DNA of 28,870 nucleotides. It comes from a virus. The stretch spans positions 1 through 28,870 of the IMG/VR virus record IMGVR_UViG_3300030060_001360; one strand, given 5' to 3'. This document shows, piece after piece, positions 15,952 through 23,492 of the stretch. The first letter of the stretch is position 1. Each line of letters begins with the position of its first letter. The translations under genes and the position numbers were made by a program. The notes below the pieces were generated by a model, which did no database searches, was not told the origin of the DNA, and worked only from the letters and a program-made list of their open reading frames with translations.

Positions 15952-16329
15952 ATGACAAAAAAAAGTAAATTCTTTGCAGAATTAAAAAAGGAAAACAACA
16001 TTAAAAAATTTAATGTAAAAGAAATTAAGTTAAATAGAATACAAGACATCAAAGACTTATTAAGATTTGAAAGTGAAATGAGTGATGCTAAAGGACTCTT
16101 AGATGATATTGAGGCATTATCCGATAACTTTTATGGCGCATATAAGAATTTAGAAGAAATGATAGCAACAGCAGAAGAGGAGTTAATGGAATTAGCAATG
16201 GAATTAGAAGCTATAGGTGTAGACAGACCAAGCGAACTTGAAGAATTAAGAGACACAATAGACAGGCAATATGACGAGTTGTTTGCATTAGAAGACAGAG
16301 CAAGATTTTACAATATAGTACTAAATTAA
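15952..16329 (+). CDS. Coiled-coil protein between protease and scaffold, 125 aa
   Basis: A highly charged helical protein: NRIQDIKDLLRFESEMSDAK, LLDDIEALSDNFYGAYKNLE, then MIATAEEELMELAMELEAIG and LEELRDTIDRQYDELFALED. It starts 1 nt after the protease stop, so it is cotranslated. No Cys, no membrane segment and no named family. Position suggests a role in prohead assembly, for example as an accessory scaffold, but this is inference from context and coiled-coil content only. Confidence 0.6.
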   Translation: MTKKSKFFAELKKENNIKKFNVKEIKLNRIQDIKDLLRFESEMSDAKGLLDDIEALSDNFYGAYKNLEEMIATAEEELMELAMELEAIGVDRPSELEELRDTIDRQYDELFALEDRARFYNIVLN

Positions 16330-16350
16330 AATAATATGACACTTTAAAAT

Positions 16351-16392
16351 CAAATAAAAATAAAACAAATCTATTTAATAAAAAAAGAACCT
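16351..16392 (+). promoter_or_regulatory. Recurring bipartite AT-rich element, copy 3
   Basis: CAAATAAA (16351-16358) and CTATTTAATA (16371-16380) keep the 20-nt box spacing, and the flanking AAAATCAAATAAA is shared with copy 2. Here the ATG (16393) is 22 nt after the start of box B rather than 12. The element therefore keeps its own geometry while its distance to the start codon varies, as expected of a promoter. Confidence 0.5.
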
Positions 16393-17251
16393 ATGGACAT
16401 TAAAGAACAAATACTAGTAGCTTTGGGATTAAACGACAAAACTATCTTGGCAAGCGAAAAGCGAAGATGGAACAATTTTTGTATCTACTGCTGATGAATT
16501 ACAAGCAGGGGTAGATATATCTGTACTAACTGAAGATGGCACTACGATATTATTACCTATCGGAACATATAAAACTGATACAGGTGTAACATTTAGAGTA
16601 GAAACTGAAGGTGTGGTAGCAGAGGTTATGGAAACAGAAACGGAAGAGGTCGTTACAGACGAAGAAGTTGAAATGGCAGAAGAAGCTGACGTACAAGACT
16701 GGGAAGGGATGGAAAAAAGAATTAAAAACCTTGAAGATGCTATTGCAGACATTAAAGCTAAAATGGGTGATAATAGTGAAACAGTAGAAATGGCTGACGA
16801 AGAAGCAACAGAAGATGTTGTAACAGAAGTTGTAGAAGAAGTAGAAAAAGCAGTTGAAGAAATTGCAGCAGCTATTGATGATGCTACACCAGAAGAGGTA
16901 ACACCAGAATTGGCAGCAAAAGCAGCAGAAGTTGCAGTTGAAGTAATGCAAGAAAAAGCTGAAGAAGTTGCACAAACTGAAATGGCTGATGAAGATGAAG
17001 ATGAAGAAAAAAAGAAAAAAGAAGAGGAGGAAGAAGACGAGGAAAAAATGAAGAAAAAGAAGAAAAAAGAATACAGTAAATTGTCAAAACTAGAAAAGGA
17101 AAACAAAAGGTTAAAAGAAAAACTTAAAAGAACACCTGCTGATACTCCTTTAAATACAAATAAATTTAGTAGCGACAGACCTGTTTTATCAAATAGAGAC
17201 TATAAAAGATTGTCTAGCAGAGACAAATTCTTGTACAATTTAAATAAATAA
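16393..17251 (+). CDS. Scaffolding protein, reading frame interrupted near 16440
   Basis: Frame A starts at ATG 16393 (MDIKEQILVALGLNDK) and stops at TGA 16492-16494. Frame B opens after a TAA at 16430-16432, and its sequence KLSWQAKSEDGTIFVSTADE continues naturally through ISVLTEDGTTILLPIGTY to the end at 17251. Dropping one A from the AAAA at 16438-16441 would give a single 285-residue protein. The intact product has a small beta-rich N-terminal domain, an acidic Glu/Ala/Val-rich middle, a Glu/Lys low-complexity block (about 16980-17070) and a Lys-rich C-terminus. Position before the capsid gene and composition fit a scaffold cleaved by the XkdF protease. The break may be a sequence error, a mutation or a +1 programmed shift; without it only an internal GTG (16613) gives an in-frame start. 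Confidence 0.7.
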
Positions 17252-17266
17252 TAATAATAATAATAA
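17249..17266 (+). repeat. Tandem TAA x6 between scaffold and capsid genes
   Basis: Six consecutive TAA triplets beginning with the scaffold stop codon. They give repeated in-frame stops and an A-rich leader ahead of the capsid ATG at 17279. This is a simple repeat with no other evident role. Confidence 0.6.
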
Positions 17267-17278
17267 AAAAGAAAAAAA

Positions 17279-18196
17279 ATGGCATTTAACGTAACATCAA
17301 ACTATGCAGGAAAGGCAGCAGGATTTTATATTTCTGCAGCACTTAAACAAGCTACATCATTGGATTATTTAACAATGATTGAAAACGTAAAATACAAAAG
17401 TAACATACAACAACAGGCAGCAAGTTCAGTTGTAAGGAATGCGACTTGTGATTTTACTGACCACGGTACATTGGCACTTACAGAGAAAGTATTAGAGCCA
17501 AAGAACCTACAAATTAACCTAGACCTTTGTAAATCTAATTTATTAGAGTCTTGGGAGGCAATGGAAATGAGAGCAGGTGCAGGAGCACCACCACCACCAT
17601 CATTTGAAGACTATGTAATTTCTTACATGGGTGAAATTATTGCAGAAGCAACTGAAAATTCTATATGGAGTGGAGTTGCAGCTACAAATGGTGAATTTGC
17701 AGGATTTTTAGGAACAGCAACTGGTTACTTATTACCAGGTGTTGATGGAACAGTAATACAATCATCTGCTTCTGGAGCATATACAGCAGGTAACATTATT
17801 GCTAACCTACAAACATTAACAGCAGATATGGCTGCAAATGTTTCTCCAATATTAAGAAAAGAGGATTTACATATTTACATGAACCCAAAAACTTATGCAT
17901 TCTATATTTCAGCAGTATCGACATTAGGATATGTAAACGCTTATAACATGAATGGTGACTATGAGCCAGTTTTTGAAGGTTATAAAATTGCAGTATGCCC
18001 TGGAATGGTTGACAACCAATTAGTTGCGGCTACAAAATCTAACTTATTCTATGGTACTGACCTTTTAAGTGATGCTACTAGAATTACTATGTTAGATATG
18101 GCTAACCTAGATGGGTCAGATAACATGAGATTAGTTGCAAGATATTCTGGTGGTGTTCAAACTGGAGTTGGAGCTGACATTGTTAGACAATCATAA
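17279..18196 (+). CDS. Major capsid protein (HK97 fold)
   Basis: 305 residues directly after the scaffold and close to the protease, the standard capsid position. The N-terminal arm is helical (SNYAGKAAGFYISAALKQAT). The centre contains an Ala/Gly/Pro-rich loop (GAGAPPPPSFEDYVISYMGE) followed by the helix IIAEATENSIWSG and the P-domain-like LHIYMNPKTYAFYISAV. The C-terminus ends with MRLVARYSGGVQTGVGADIV, typical of HK97-like capsid proteins of Bacteroidota phages. GC content and codon choice appear slightly higher than in flanking genes, fitting high expression. A stable UUCG-loop hairpin follows its stop codon. No delta domain is visible, so a separate scaffold is required, consistent with the preceding gene. 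Confidence 0.82.
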   Translation: MAFNVTSNYAGKAAGFYISAALKQATSLDYLTMIENVKYKSNIQQQAASSVVRNATCDFTDHGTLALTEKVLEPKNLQINLDLCKSNLLESWEAMEMRAGAGAPPPPSFEDYVISYMGEIIAEATENSIWSGVAATNGEFAGFLGTATGYLLPGVDGTVIQSSASGAYTAGNIIANLQTLTADMAANVSPILRKEDLHIYMNPKTYAFYISAVSTLGYVNAYNMNGDYEPVFEGYKIAVCPGMVDNQLVAATKSNLFYGTDLLSDATRITMLDMANLDGSDNMRLVARYSGGVQTGVGADIVRQS

Positions 18197-18213
18197 TAAA
18201 ACAAATTAACAGA

Positions 18214-18235
18214 AGTGGGTGCTTCGGCACTCACT
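18214..18235 (+). terminator. Stable hairpin with UUCG loop after the capsid gene
   Basis: AGTGGGTGC (18214-18222) pairs with GCACTCACT (18227-18235), nine pairs including one G-U, closed by the loop TTCG. No T run follows (CCTTTAACC), so it may be a weak terminator, an attenuator or a 3'-end stabiliser of the abundant capsid mRNA. Confidence 0.55.
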
Positions 18236-18260
18236 CCTTTAACCTTAAAAAATAAATAAC

Positions 18261-18848
18261 ATGGCATGTACGGCATTAACAAAAGGTAGAGGCCTCGATT
18301 GCAACAGAATTGCAGGGGGTGTTAAAAATGTTTACTTTTCAGTATATTCAGATTTTGGAAGTACTGATTGGGCATATGATGGCACACACCCACAAGAAAT
18401 TGATACAATTGATTGGAATAGTAAAAGTATTTATAAATATGTAATGCCTTTAGGCGTTGCATCTGTTACAGATACAATTACAGGTTCTACCGAAAACGGC
18501 ACAATATTTTACACTCCTACTGTAAATATTATGCTAAACAAATTAACAAAAGAAGACCAAAACCAAATAAAACTGTTAGGACAAACTAAAGTGAGAATTT
18601 TAGTTGAATTAAATGCAAAATTAGCTACAGGACATGACGCTATTTTAGCATTAGGTTTTGAAAATGGAATGGATTTAAATACAGGAACTATGGATAGTGG
18701 GGCTGCTTTTGGGGATAGAAATGGATACACTCTGACCTTCACAGGAATGGAGTCAAGACCAATGGCTTTCCTAGAAGACTACACTACATCTATATTCGAT
18801 AATAGTGGGTTCACTAACAAAGGAACACCATTTGTAGTAAGTACATAA
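18261..18848 (+). CDS. Probable major tail (tube) protein, 195 aa
   Basis: A beta-rich protein opening with ACTALTKGRGLDCNRIAGGV, then VYKF-like IYKYVMPLGVASVTDTITGS and ENGTIFYTPTVNIMLNKLTK, and ending with GDRNGYTLTFTGMESRPMAF. This layout (N-terminal Cys-containing segment, repeated strands, NGTxFY and NGYxLTFTG motifs) is one I associate with tube-like proteins of Bacteroidota phages. It is followed by a strong terminator, fitting a highly expressed virion protein. The alternative is a capsid-associated or decoration protein given its place next to the capsid gene. It has its own spacing from the capsid gene through the UUCG hairpin. Confidence 0.55.
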   Translation: MACTALTKGRGLDCNRIAGGVKNVYFSVYSDFGSTDWAYDGTHPQEIDTIDWNSKSIYKYVMPLGVASVTDTITGSTENGTIFYTPTVNIMLNKLTKEDQNQIKLLGQTKVRILVELNAKLATGHDAILALGFENGMDLNTGTMDSGAAFGDRNGYTLTFTGMESRPMAFLEDYTTSIFDNSGFTNKGTPFVVST

Positions 18849-18879
18849 TTTTATTGGTAGTTTTCATTATATTTTGATT

Positions 18880-18903
18880 AAGGTGGTTTTTTACCACCTT
18901 TTT
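18880..18903 (+). terminator. Intrinsic terminator
   Basis: AAGGTGGT (18880-18887) and ACCACCTT (18893-18900) form a perfect 8-bp stem with a five-T loop, followed by TTT. It closes the capsid/tail-tube unit, and only 10 nt separate it from promoter-element copy 4. Confidence 0.85.
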
Positions 18904-18913
18904 CATTTATAAG

Positions 18914-18945
18914 CAAATAAAAATCAAGTTTTTCTATTATATAGT
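18914..18945 (+). promoter_or_regulatory. Recurring bipartite AT-rich element, copy 4
   Basis: CAAATAAA (18914-18921) and CTATTATATA (18934-18943), with the same 20-nt spacing and a 2-nt gap to the ATG at 18946. It lies directly downstream of an intrinsic terminator, so transcription must restart here. This is the best single argument that the element is a promoter. Confidence 0.6.
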
Positions 18946-19425
18946 ATGATACAAGCAATAACAGAAACTGATTTAACGACATATCTACAAACAGAAGACA
19001 ATAGAATAGATACATCAGTCGGTTCTGACAAAATAAGGTATTTAGTAAAATTTACTAATGACATGGATAATTCAGTACAATACGCTTATTCTAATGTGCA
19101 TTTAGTATACGATAGATATACAAAATTTAACTTTACTTATAACGCAACACCAGATGTTTATGAAGGTAAAATAAATTTTAAACCATCAGGATATTACAAA
19201 TACGAAGTTTATGAAGTCTCCTGGACTGGTGCAGTCGCTATAAGCGCAGGTAACGCACCAATTAATGAAAATGATGTATTACCTATAGGTGCTACACATG
19301 GCGTGGTACAGGGGCTTGTAACAAAGGGTAAAATGTATGTTGCAGACAAAGCAGGTACACAGCAAATATCATATAACCAACATACGGAAACAGAAGGAAC
19401 AAATTATATATATTACGGAAATTAA
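18946..19425 (+). CDS. Structural protein, 159 aa
   Basis: Not assigned to a named family. It is beta-rich, with RYLVKFTNDMDNSVQYAYS, YKYEVYEVSWTGAVAISAGN and a C-terminal GVVQGLVTKGKMYVADKAGT. The last part resembles a short strand-turn unit common in appendage-base or decoration proteins. No Cys or membrane segments. It heads a unit that starts after a terminator and candidate promoter, and is followed 11 nt later by another small structural gene. Virion component by inference. Confidence 0.55.
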   Translation: MIQAITETDLTTYLQTEDNRIDTSVGSDKIRYLVKFTNDMDNSVQYAYSNVHLVYDRYTKFNFTYNATPDVYEGKINFKPSGYYKYEVYEVSWTGAVAISAGNAPINENDVLPIGATHGVVQGLVTKGKMYVADKAGTQQISYNQHTETEGTNYIYYGN

Positions 19426-19436
19426 AAAATTAAAAA

Positions 19437-19715
19437 ATGGCGATAGAAAACGTACAACAATTATTGACAGAACAATTAGGTAAAAATGGCGGTACAGAAA
19501 TAGTAACATCTTCGGCGGCAGTAAGCTCTAAAGATTACTATTGTGTATATTTTCCTGTAAATACCGTGGTTTCAGCAATAACAGTAGCAGATGCAACAGG
19601 CGAAAGTGCATTACAAACTACATTACCGGCAGGTACAACTTTATTTATGAACGTAACAGCGTTGACGCTGACTAGCGGTATTGCAATATGTTACGATGAA
19701 GGTTTAACTACATAA
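19437..19715 (+). CDS. Small structural protein, 92 aa
   Basis: A Thr/Ala/Val-rich protein, almost free of Lys and Arg, with strand-like segments (YYCVYFPVNTVVSAITVAD; TTLPAGTTLFMNVTALTLTS). The composition resembles small head-decoration or ring proteins and the 149-aa protein at 7117, though I see no clear sequence match between the two. It starts at ATG 19437 after an A-rich leader, and the next gene begins 1 nt after its stop. Function unknown. Confidence 0.55.
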   Translation: MAIENVQQLLTEQLGKNGGTEIVTSSAAVSSKDYYCVYFPVNTVVSAITVADATGESALQTTLPAGTTLFMNVTALTLTSGIAICYDEGLTT

Positions 19716-19716
19716 T

Positions 19717-20442
19717 ATGTTAGCATTAAAACTAGGACAAAACATTGGTGGTATTGCTAATAGAAATTCATTTAGCAATGTCTATTCTTTAAATTTTGCC
19801 GGTGTTGATGATTATGTTAATTTAAATTCAGCAGTAGGTGTTATTGGTACTATTAGGGCTACATTATCTGCATGGGCTAAATTAGAAGACGTGGGAACAG
19901 ATAATACATCAATATTTAAATATTATGTTGATGGTAGCAATCAGGTTACAATTATTTATTTAAGTTCAACAAATCAATTTAAATTTATGTATAAAGCCGG
20001 GGGTACTGTAACACAAGTTTTAGTAAGCGCAGGAAGCATTGAAGGAGATGGCAATTTTCACCATTATGCAATAACTTATGATGTTGGGGCGGCTGAATTA
20101 AAAGCATATATAGATGGTTCGCAAGTTGGAACAACTCAAACCTCTTTTGGTACTTGGTCTGGAACTATAAGTGTTTTTGAACTAGGGCGTAATTCTTTAG
20201 CAGGAACAGGTTATTGGATAGGTCAAATTGACGAAATTGCTTTATTTAATGCAGCCAAAAGTTCAAGTGATATAAGCTCAATATATAATGGTGGTAAACC
20301 AAATGATTTGGTCGGTTATAGTAATTTAGTTGGTTATTGGAGGAATGAAGAAGGAAGCGGTACTACTATTGCAGATGCCTCTACAAACTCTAACTCTGGT
20401 ACTTTAGTAAACGGAACTGCTTTTAGTAGACTAGTACCATAA
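19717..20442 (+). CDS. LamG / concanavalin-like lectin domain protein, 241 aa
   Basis: Residues 25-200 match a Laminin_G_3 (LamG-like jellyroll) fold: SLNFAGVDDYVNLNS at the start, TLSAWAKLEDVGTDN, the core GNFHHYAITYDVGAAELKAY with IDGSQVGTT, and WIGQIDEIALFNAAKSSSDI. A C-terminal LVGYWRNEEGSGTTIADASTN is the usual tail of this family. Such modules bind glycans; in phages they occur on capsid decorations or tail appendages and may help attachment to host or environmental polysaccharides. Position between small structural genes and the portal suggests a virion surface protein. The ligand is unknown. Confidence 0.8.
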   Translation: MLALKLGQNIGGIANRNSFSNVYSLNFAGVDDYVNLNSAVGVIGTIRATLSAWAKLEDVGTDNTSIFKYYVDGSNQVTIIYLSSTNQFKFMYKAGGTVTQVLVSAGSIEGDGNFHHYAITYDVGAAELKAYIDGSQVGTTQTSFGTWSGTISVFELGRNSLAGTGYWIGQIDEIALFNAAKSSSDISSIYNGGKPNDLVGYSNLVGYWRNEEGSGTTIADASTNSNSGTLVNGTAFSRLVP

Positions 20443-20451
20443 AAATATAAT

Positions 20452-20670
20452 ATGAAATACGTAATTTATAATATGACAAATGTATCTTTAATTGATTTTA
20501 CAAAAGTAAAAGAAACTAGCCAAGAAACATTAAGGCTTTCAATGGATAAAACAAAATGCGTTTTAAAATTTGAAGGCGAAACACCAGAATTTTTAGTAGG
20601 TTTGCAACAATACAATTATGAAGAAATAATAAATATTATGCACTCTATTGAATGGACTAACAACGAATAA
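20452..20670 (+). CDS. Hypothetical protein before portal, 72 aa
   Basis: A small soluble protein, strand-rich at the N-terminus (MKYVIYNMTNVSLIDF) and in the middle (KTKCVLKFEGETPEFLVG), ending in a helix YEEIINIMHSIEWTNNE. No recognised family. It starts after an A/T-rich spacer and its stop is 1 nt before the portal ATG, so the two are cotranslated. A role in portal or head assembly is possible on position alone. Confidence 0.55.
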   Translation: MKYVIYNMTNVSLIDFTKVKETSQETLRLSMDKTKCVLKFEGETPEFLVGLQQYNYEEIINIMHSIEWTNNE

Positions 20671-20671
20671 T

Positions 20672-22792
20672 ATGAACGATAAAATACTATCTATAAATCT
20701 AGAAACACAAACAGCACCAATAGTACAAGAAGTACGTGGTAGAGACTACGTAGAATATGGTACGGAGGATTGGAAAAACTTATATCCACAATTTCTTATT
20801 GATTTATACTATAATTCTAGTACACATGCCGCTATTATTAATGCAACAGCAGAAATGATTGCAGGTGAAGATTTGGTAATAGAAGATGATGAAACAAATT
20901 TAGATGTTTATGTTAAGCTAAAGAAATTTATGCGACATGCTAACGGAAAAGAATCTTTACATCAAGTAATAAAAAAGGTTGCTTTTGATTTTAAGCTACA
21001 AGGCGCATATGCATTACATGTAATTTGGAATGTAGAAAAAACACAAATCGCAGAAGTTTACCACGTGCCAGTAGAAAGAGTTAGGGCAGGAAAACCTAAT
21101 GACATGGGTGTTGTAGACACTTATTACATTAGTGCAGATTGGGGTAATACTAGAACGCACAAGCCATCACCTATTGCTGCATTTAACACAAAAGATAGAA
21201 CAGCAGCTAGTCAGTTACTATACACTGGTGCGTATTCTCCTAATATGGACATCTACCATACACCAGACTATCTTGCTTCATGTAATTGGGCATTGGTAGA
21301 CCAGAAGGTAGCAGAATTTCACTTGTCAAATATAGAAAATGGCTTTAGTGGGAGTTATTTCATATCCTTTGCGAATGGAATACCTACACAGGAAGAGCGT
21401 TTACAAATAGAACAAAGTTTAAAGGACAAATTTACTGGCGCAAAAAATAGTGGCAAATTTGTTCTAACTTTTAGTGACGATAAAACAAGAACACCAGAAA
21501 TAACACCAATAAGTGTTTCTGATGCAGACAAGCAATATTTAGCACTACAAGAATTATTGGTACAAAATATACTAACAGGTCACAGGGTGACAAGTCCTAT
21601 GTTAATGGGAATTAAATCAAATACAGGTTTAGGAAATAACGCTAATGAATTAAATTCTGCTGCTAATTTTTATCTAAATACTGTTGTTAAAAATTTTCAA
21701 AATCATATACTAGATACATTACAAACTATATTTAGCGTAAATGATATGGATTTGGAAGTTGGATTTGTACAATCAAAACCTATTACATTAGAATTTACAA
21801 ACGAAGATTTAAAAGCTGTAATGGAAACTAATGAAATACGTGAAGAACTAGGATTGGCACCATTAGATGAAGATGTAGTAATAGAAAATAAATTTAGTAA
21901 AGTAGGCACAATGGTAACAGATGGTGTTGAATTACCATTATTTGAAACAATAGAAGAAGCAGAGGCAGAGGCTGAAAAACTAGGTTGTAGTGGTTACCAC
22001 GAGCATACACAAGATGGTAATACATACTATATGCCTTGTGAAAACCACGAGCAAATAACCAGTTTGGATAAATGTAATTGTAAGGATGAATTTATTACAC
22101 CAAATCCTTGTCAGCCTGGTTATGAAGCATATGGTACAAAAATAAAAGATGGTCGTACGGTACCTAATTGTGTGCCAATTAAAGCTAGTAAACAAAATTT
22201 AGAATTACATAATTTTATAACTGAATTTGGTGAAGATATTCCAGAAGGATATGTGTTACTTGATAAAGAAATAGTAGAAGATGAAGACGAGGATTTTGAC
22301 TTTGAAACTACATTAAATGATGCTGTTGGTAAAAAATACAATTTTATATCAACTGGTAGAGCAAATCCAAACGCACGTGATGATGAAGATGGTTTAAACG
22401 CTGATGGTACGAAGTTTTTTAAAGTTAGGTATAGATACACTAAAATATCTAAAAACCCTAAAGGCAGCTCCAGAGCCTTTTGTAACGCAATGATGTCTGC
22501 AGATAAAATATACAGAAAGCGTGACATTATAAGTATGGGTACAAAAGCAGTAAATCCAGGTTTTGGTCCTAGAGGTGCAAACACTTACTCAATTTGGAAC
22601 TACAAAGGAGGTGGAGCGTGTTATCACATGTGGGAACGCTTGATATTCCAAGCAGACCCAACAGACGACAATTTTGTTTATTACCCAGACAATATAGATG
22701 CAGACAAATTAATAACAGAAGCAAAGGCAGAAGGGTTGGTTGGTGAAGCACCGATTGACATGCCAAATCAAGGCTTTTTAACACCAAGATAG
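20672..22792 (+). CDS. Portal protein with Cys-rich C-terminal extension, 706 aa
   Basis: ATG 20672, 1 nt after the preceding stop, is the start; an in-frame TTG at 20648 lies inside the upstream gene and is less likely. The N-terminal 400 residues are portal-like: HAAIINATAEMIAGEDLVIE, QVIKKVAFDFKLQGAYALHV, FANGIPTQEERLQIEQSLKD, SPMLMGIKSNTGLGNNANEL and FYLNTVVKNFQNHILDTLQT. The extension (about 435-700) holds a His/Cys cluster (CSGYHEHTQDGNTYYMPCEN), a second Cys pair (NPCQPGYEAYG; VPNCVPIK) and a domain with SRAFCNAMMSADKIYRKRDI and YSIWNYKGGGACYHMW. Typical portals are 400-520 aa, so about 200-300 residues are additional. The protein forms the DNA gate and connector ring. Its place after the capsid gene, far from TerL, is unusual. 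Confidence 0.82.
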   Translation: MNDKILSINLETQTAPIVQEVRGRDYVEYGTEDWKNLYPQFLIDLYYNSSTHAAIINATAEMIAGEDLVIEDDETNLDVYVKLKKFMRHANGKESLHQVIKKVAFDFKLQGAYALHVIWNVEKTQIAEVYHVPVERVRAGKPNDMGVVDTYYISADWGNTRTHKPSPIAAFNTKDRTAASQLLYTGAYSPNMDIYHTPDYLASCNWALVDQKVAEFHLSNIENGFSGSYFISFANGIPTQEERLQIEQSLKDKFTGAKNSGKFVLTFSDDKTRTPEITPISVSDADKQYLALQELLVQNILTGHRVTSPMLMGIKSNTGLGNNANELNSAANFYLNTVVKNFQNHILDTLQTIFSVNDMDLEVGFVQSKPITLEFTNEDLKAVMETNEIREELGLAPLDEDVVIENKFSKVGTMVTDGVELPLFETIEEAEAEAEKLGCSGYHEHTQDGNTYYMPCENHEQITSLDKCNCKDEFITPNPCQPGYEAYGTKIKDGRTVPNCVPIKASKQNLELHNFITEFGEDIPEGYVLLDKEIVEDEDEDFDFETTLNDAVGKKYNFISTGRANPNARDDEDGLNADGTKFFKVRYRYTKISKNPKGSSRAFCNAMMSADKIYRKRDIISMGTKAVNPGFGPRGANTYSIWNYKGGGACYHMWERLIFQADPTDDNFVYYPDNIDADKLITEAKAEGLVGEAPIDMPNQGFLTPR

Positions 22793-22794
22793 AC

Positions 22795-23373
22795 ATGGCA
22801 TACGTATTATTCATATCAGAAAGTAAGCTAAAAGAATCTACCGCAATTAATTTGCAAGTAGATACAGATTTATTATTGCCTTATGTAAGACAGGCACAAA
22901 AAATATATGTAGAACCAAAACTAGGAACTACATTATTTGAAAAGATTAAAACATTAATAACTGATGGTACTATTGGCAATGTAGGTAATGAAGCTTACAA
23001 AACTTTATTAGACGAATATATAGGCGACATGCTACCGAATTGGGCATTTTACCATGCAGTACCTTTTTTAAGATTTAAGGTTGAAAATGGTAACATATTT
23101 GCCAAAACAAGCGAAACAGGTTCACAATTAAGTACAGAAGAGGCACAACATTTACGTGAGGAGATAAGAAATACAGCAGAATATTACACAGAGCGAATGA
23201 TTGAGTATATCACAAACAACACATCTTTATTCCCAGAATACAGCACAAATAGTGGTGCAGATATATCACCAGACAGAAATGCTTACTATAATGGAATGAA
23301 CCTAGAAAGACCAATGCAACAAGGTACAAAATTAACATTAAGGAATTTTTTAACACCTGATATTGCACCATAA
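22795..23373 (+). CDS. Head-tail connector adaptor (DUF6712-like), 192 aa
   Basis: A helical protein beginning LFISESKLKESTAINLQVDT and DLLLPYVRQAQKIYVEPKLG, followed by LFEKIKTLI and the strongly helical YIGDMLPNWAFYHAVPFLRF. This resembles the adaptor family found downstream of portals in Bacteroidota phages (DUF6712), which I recall rather than verified. Adaptors of the gp6/gp15 type sit below the portal and receive the tail. The C-terminal region ends LRNFLTPDIAP. It begins 2 nt after the portal stop and its own stop is shared with the next ORF (TAATG). Confidence 0.65.
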   Translation: MAYVLFISESKLKESTAINLQVDTDLLLPYVRQAQKIYVEPKLGTTLFEKIKTLITDGTIGNVGNEAYKTLLDEYIGDMLPNWAFYHAVPFLRFKVENGNIFAKTSETGSQLSTEEAQHLREEIRNTAEYYTERMIEYITNNTSLFPEYSTNSGADISPDRNAYYNGMNLERPMQQGTKLTLRNFLTPDIAP

Positions 23374-23492
23374 TGACAAAATATTACAAGCCAAAAACTA
23401 TAAATATAACAAAGCTAAAGTCCTATTTGGATAAGCAAAAACCTAAAAAAGATGAACGATATAAAGGACACAATACAAGTAGGAATAGCTAA
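23373..23492 (+). CDS. Small basic protein, 39 aa
   Basis: ATG 23373 overlaps the adaptor stop (TAATG). The peptide MTKYYKPKTINITKLKSYLD continues with KQKPKKDERYKGHN and ends at TAA 23490-23492. It is strongly Lys-rich without hydrophobic stretches. Its last 41 nt overlap the holin-like gene in another frame. Coupled starts and stops on both sides support translation. Function unknown. Confidence 0.45.
   Translation: MTKYYKPKTINITKLKSYLDKQKPKKDERYKGHNTSRNS

Noticed and set aside
16429-17106. 225-codon ORF on the - strand
   Set aside because: It is a Ser/Phe low-complexity shadow of the Glu/Lys/Ala-rich scaffold coding strand, with no recognisable motif.
16613-17251. Scaffold as an independent gene from GTG 16613
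   Set aside because: About 180 bases upstream in the same frame encode convincing protein sequence, and frame A supplies a natural N-terminus, so a broken single gene explains more.
20648-20671. Upstream TTG start extending the portal by eight residues
   Set aside because: It would lie inside the preceding gene; ATG 20672 immediately after that gene's stop fits the junction style of the operon.
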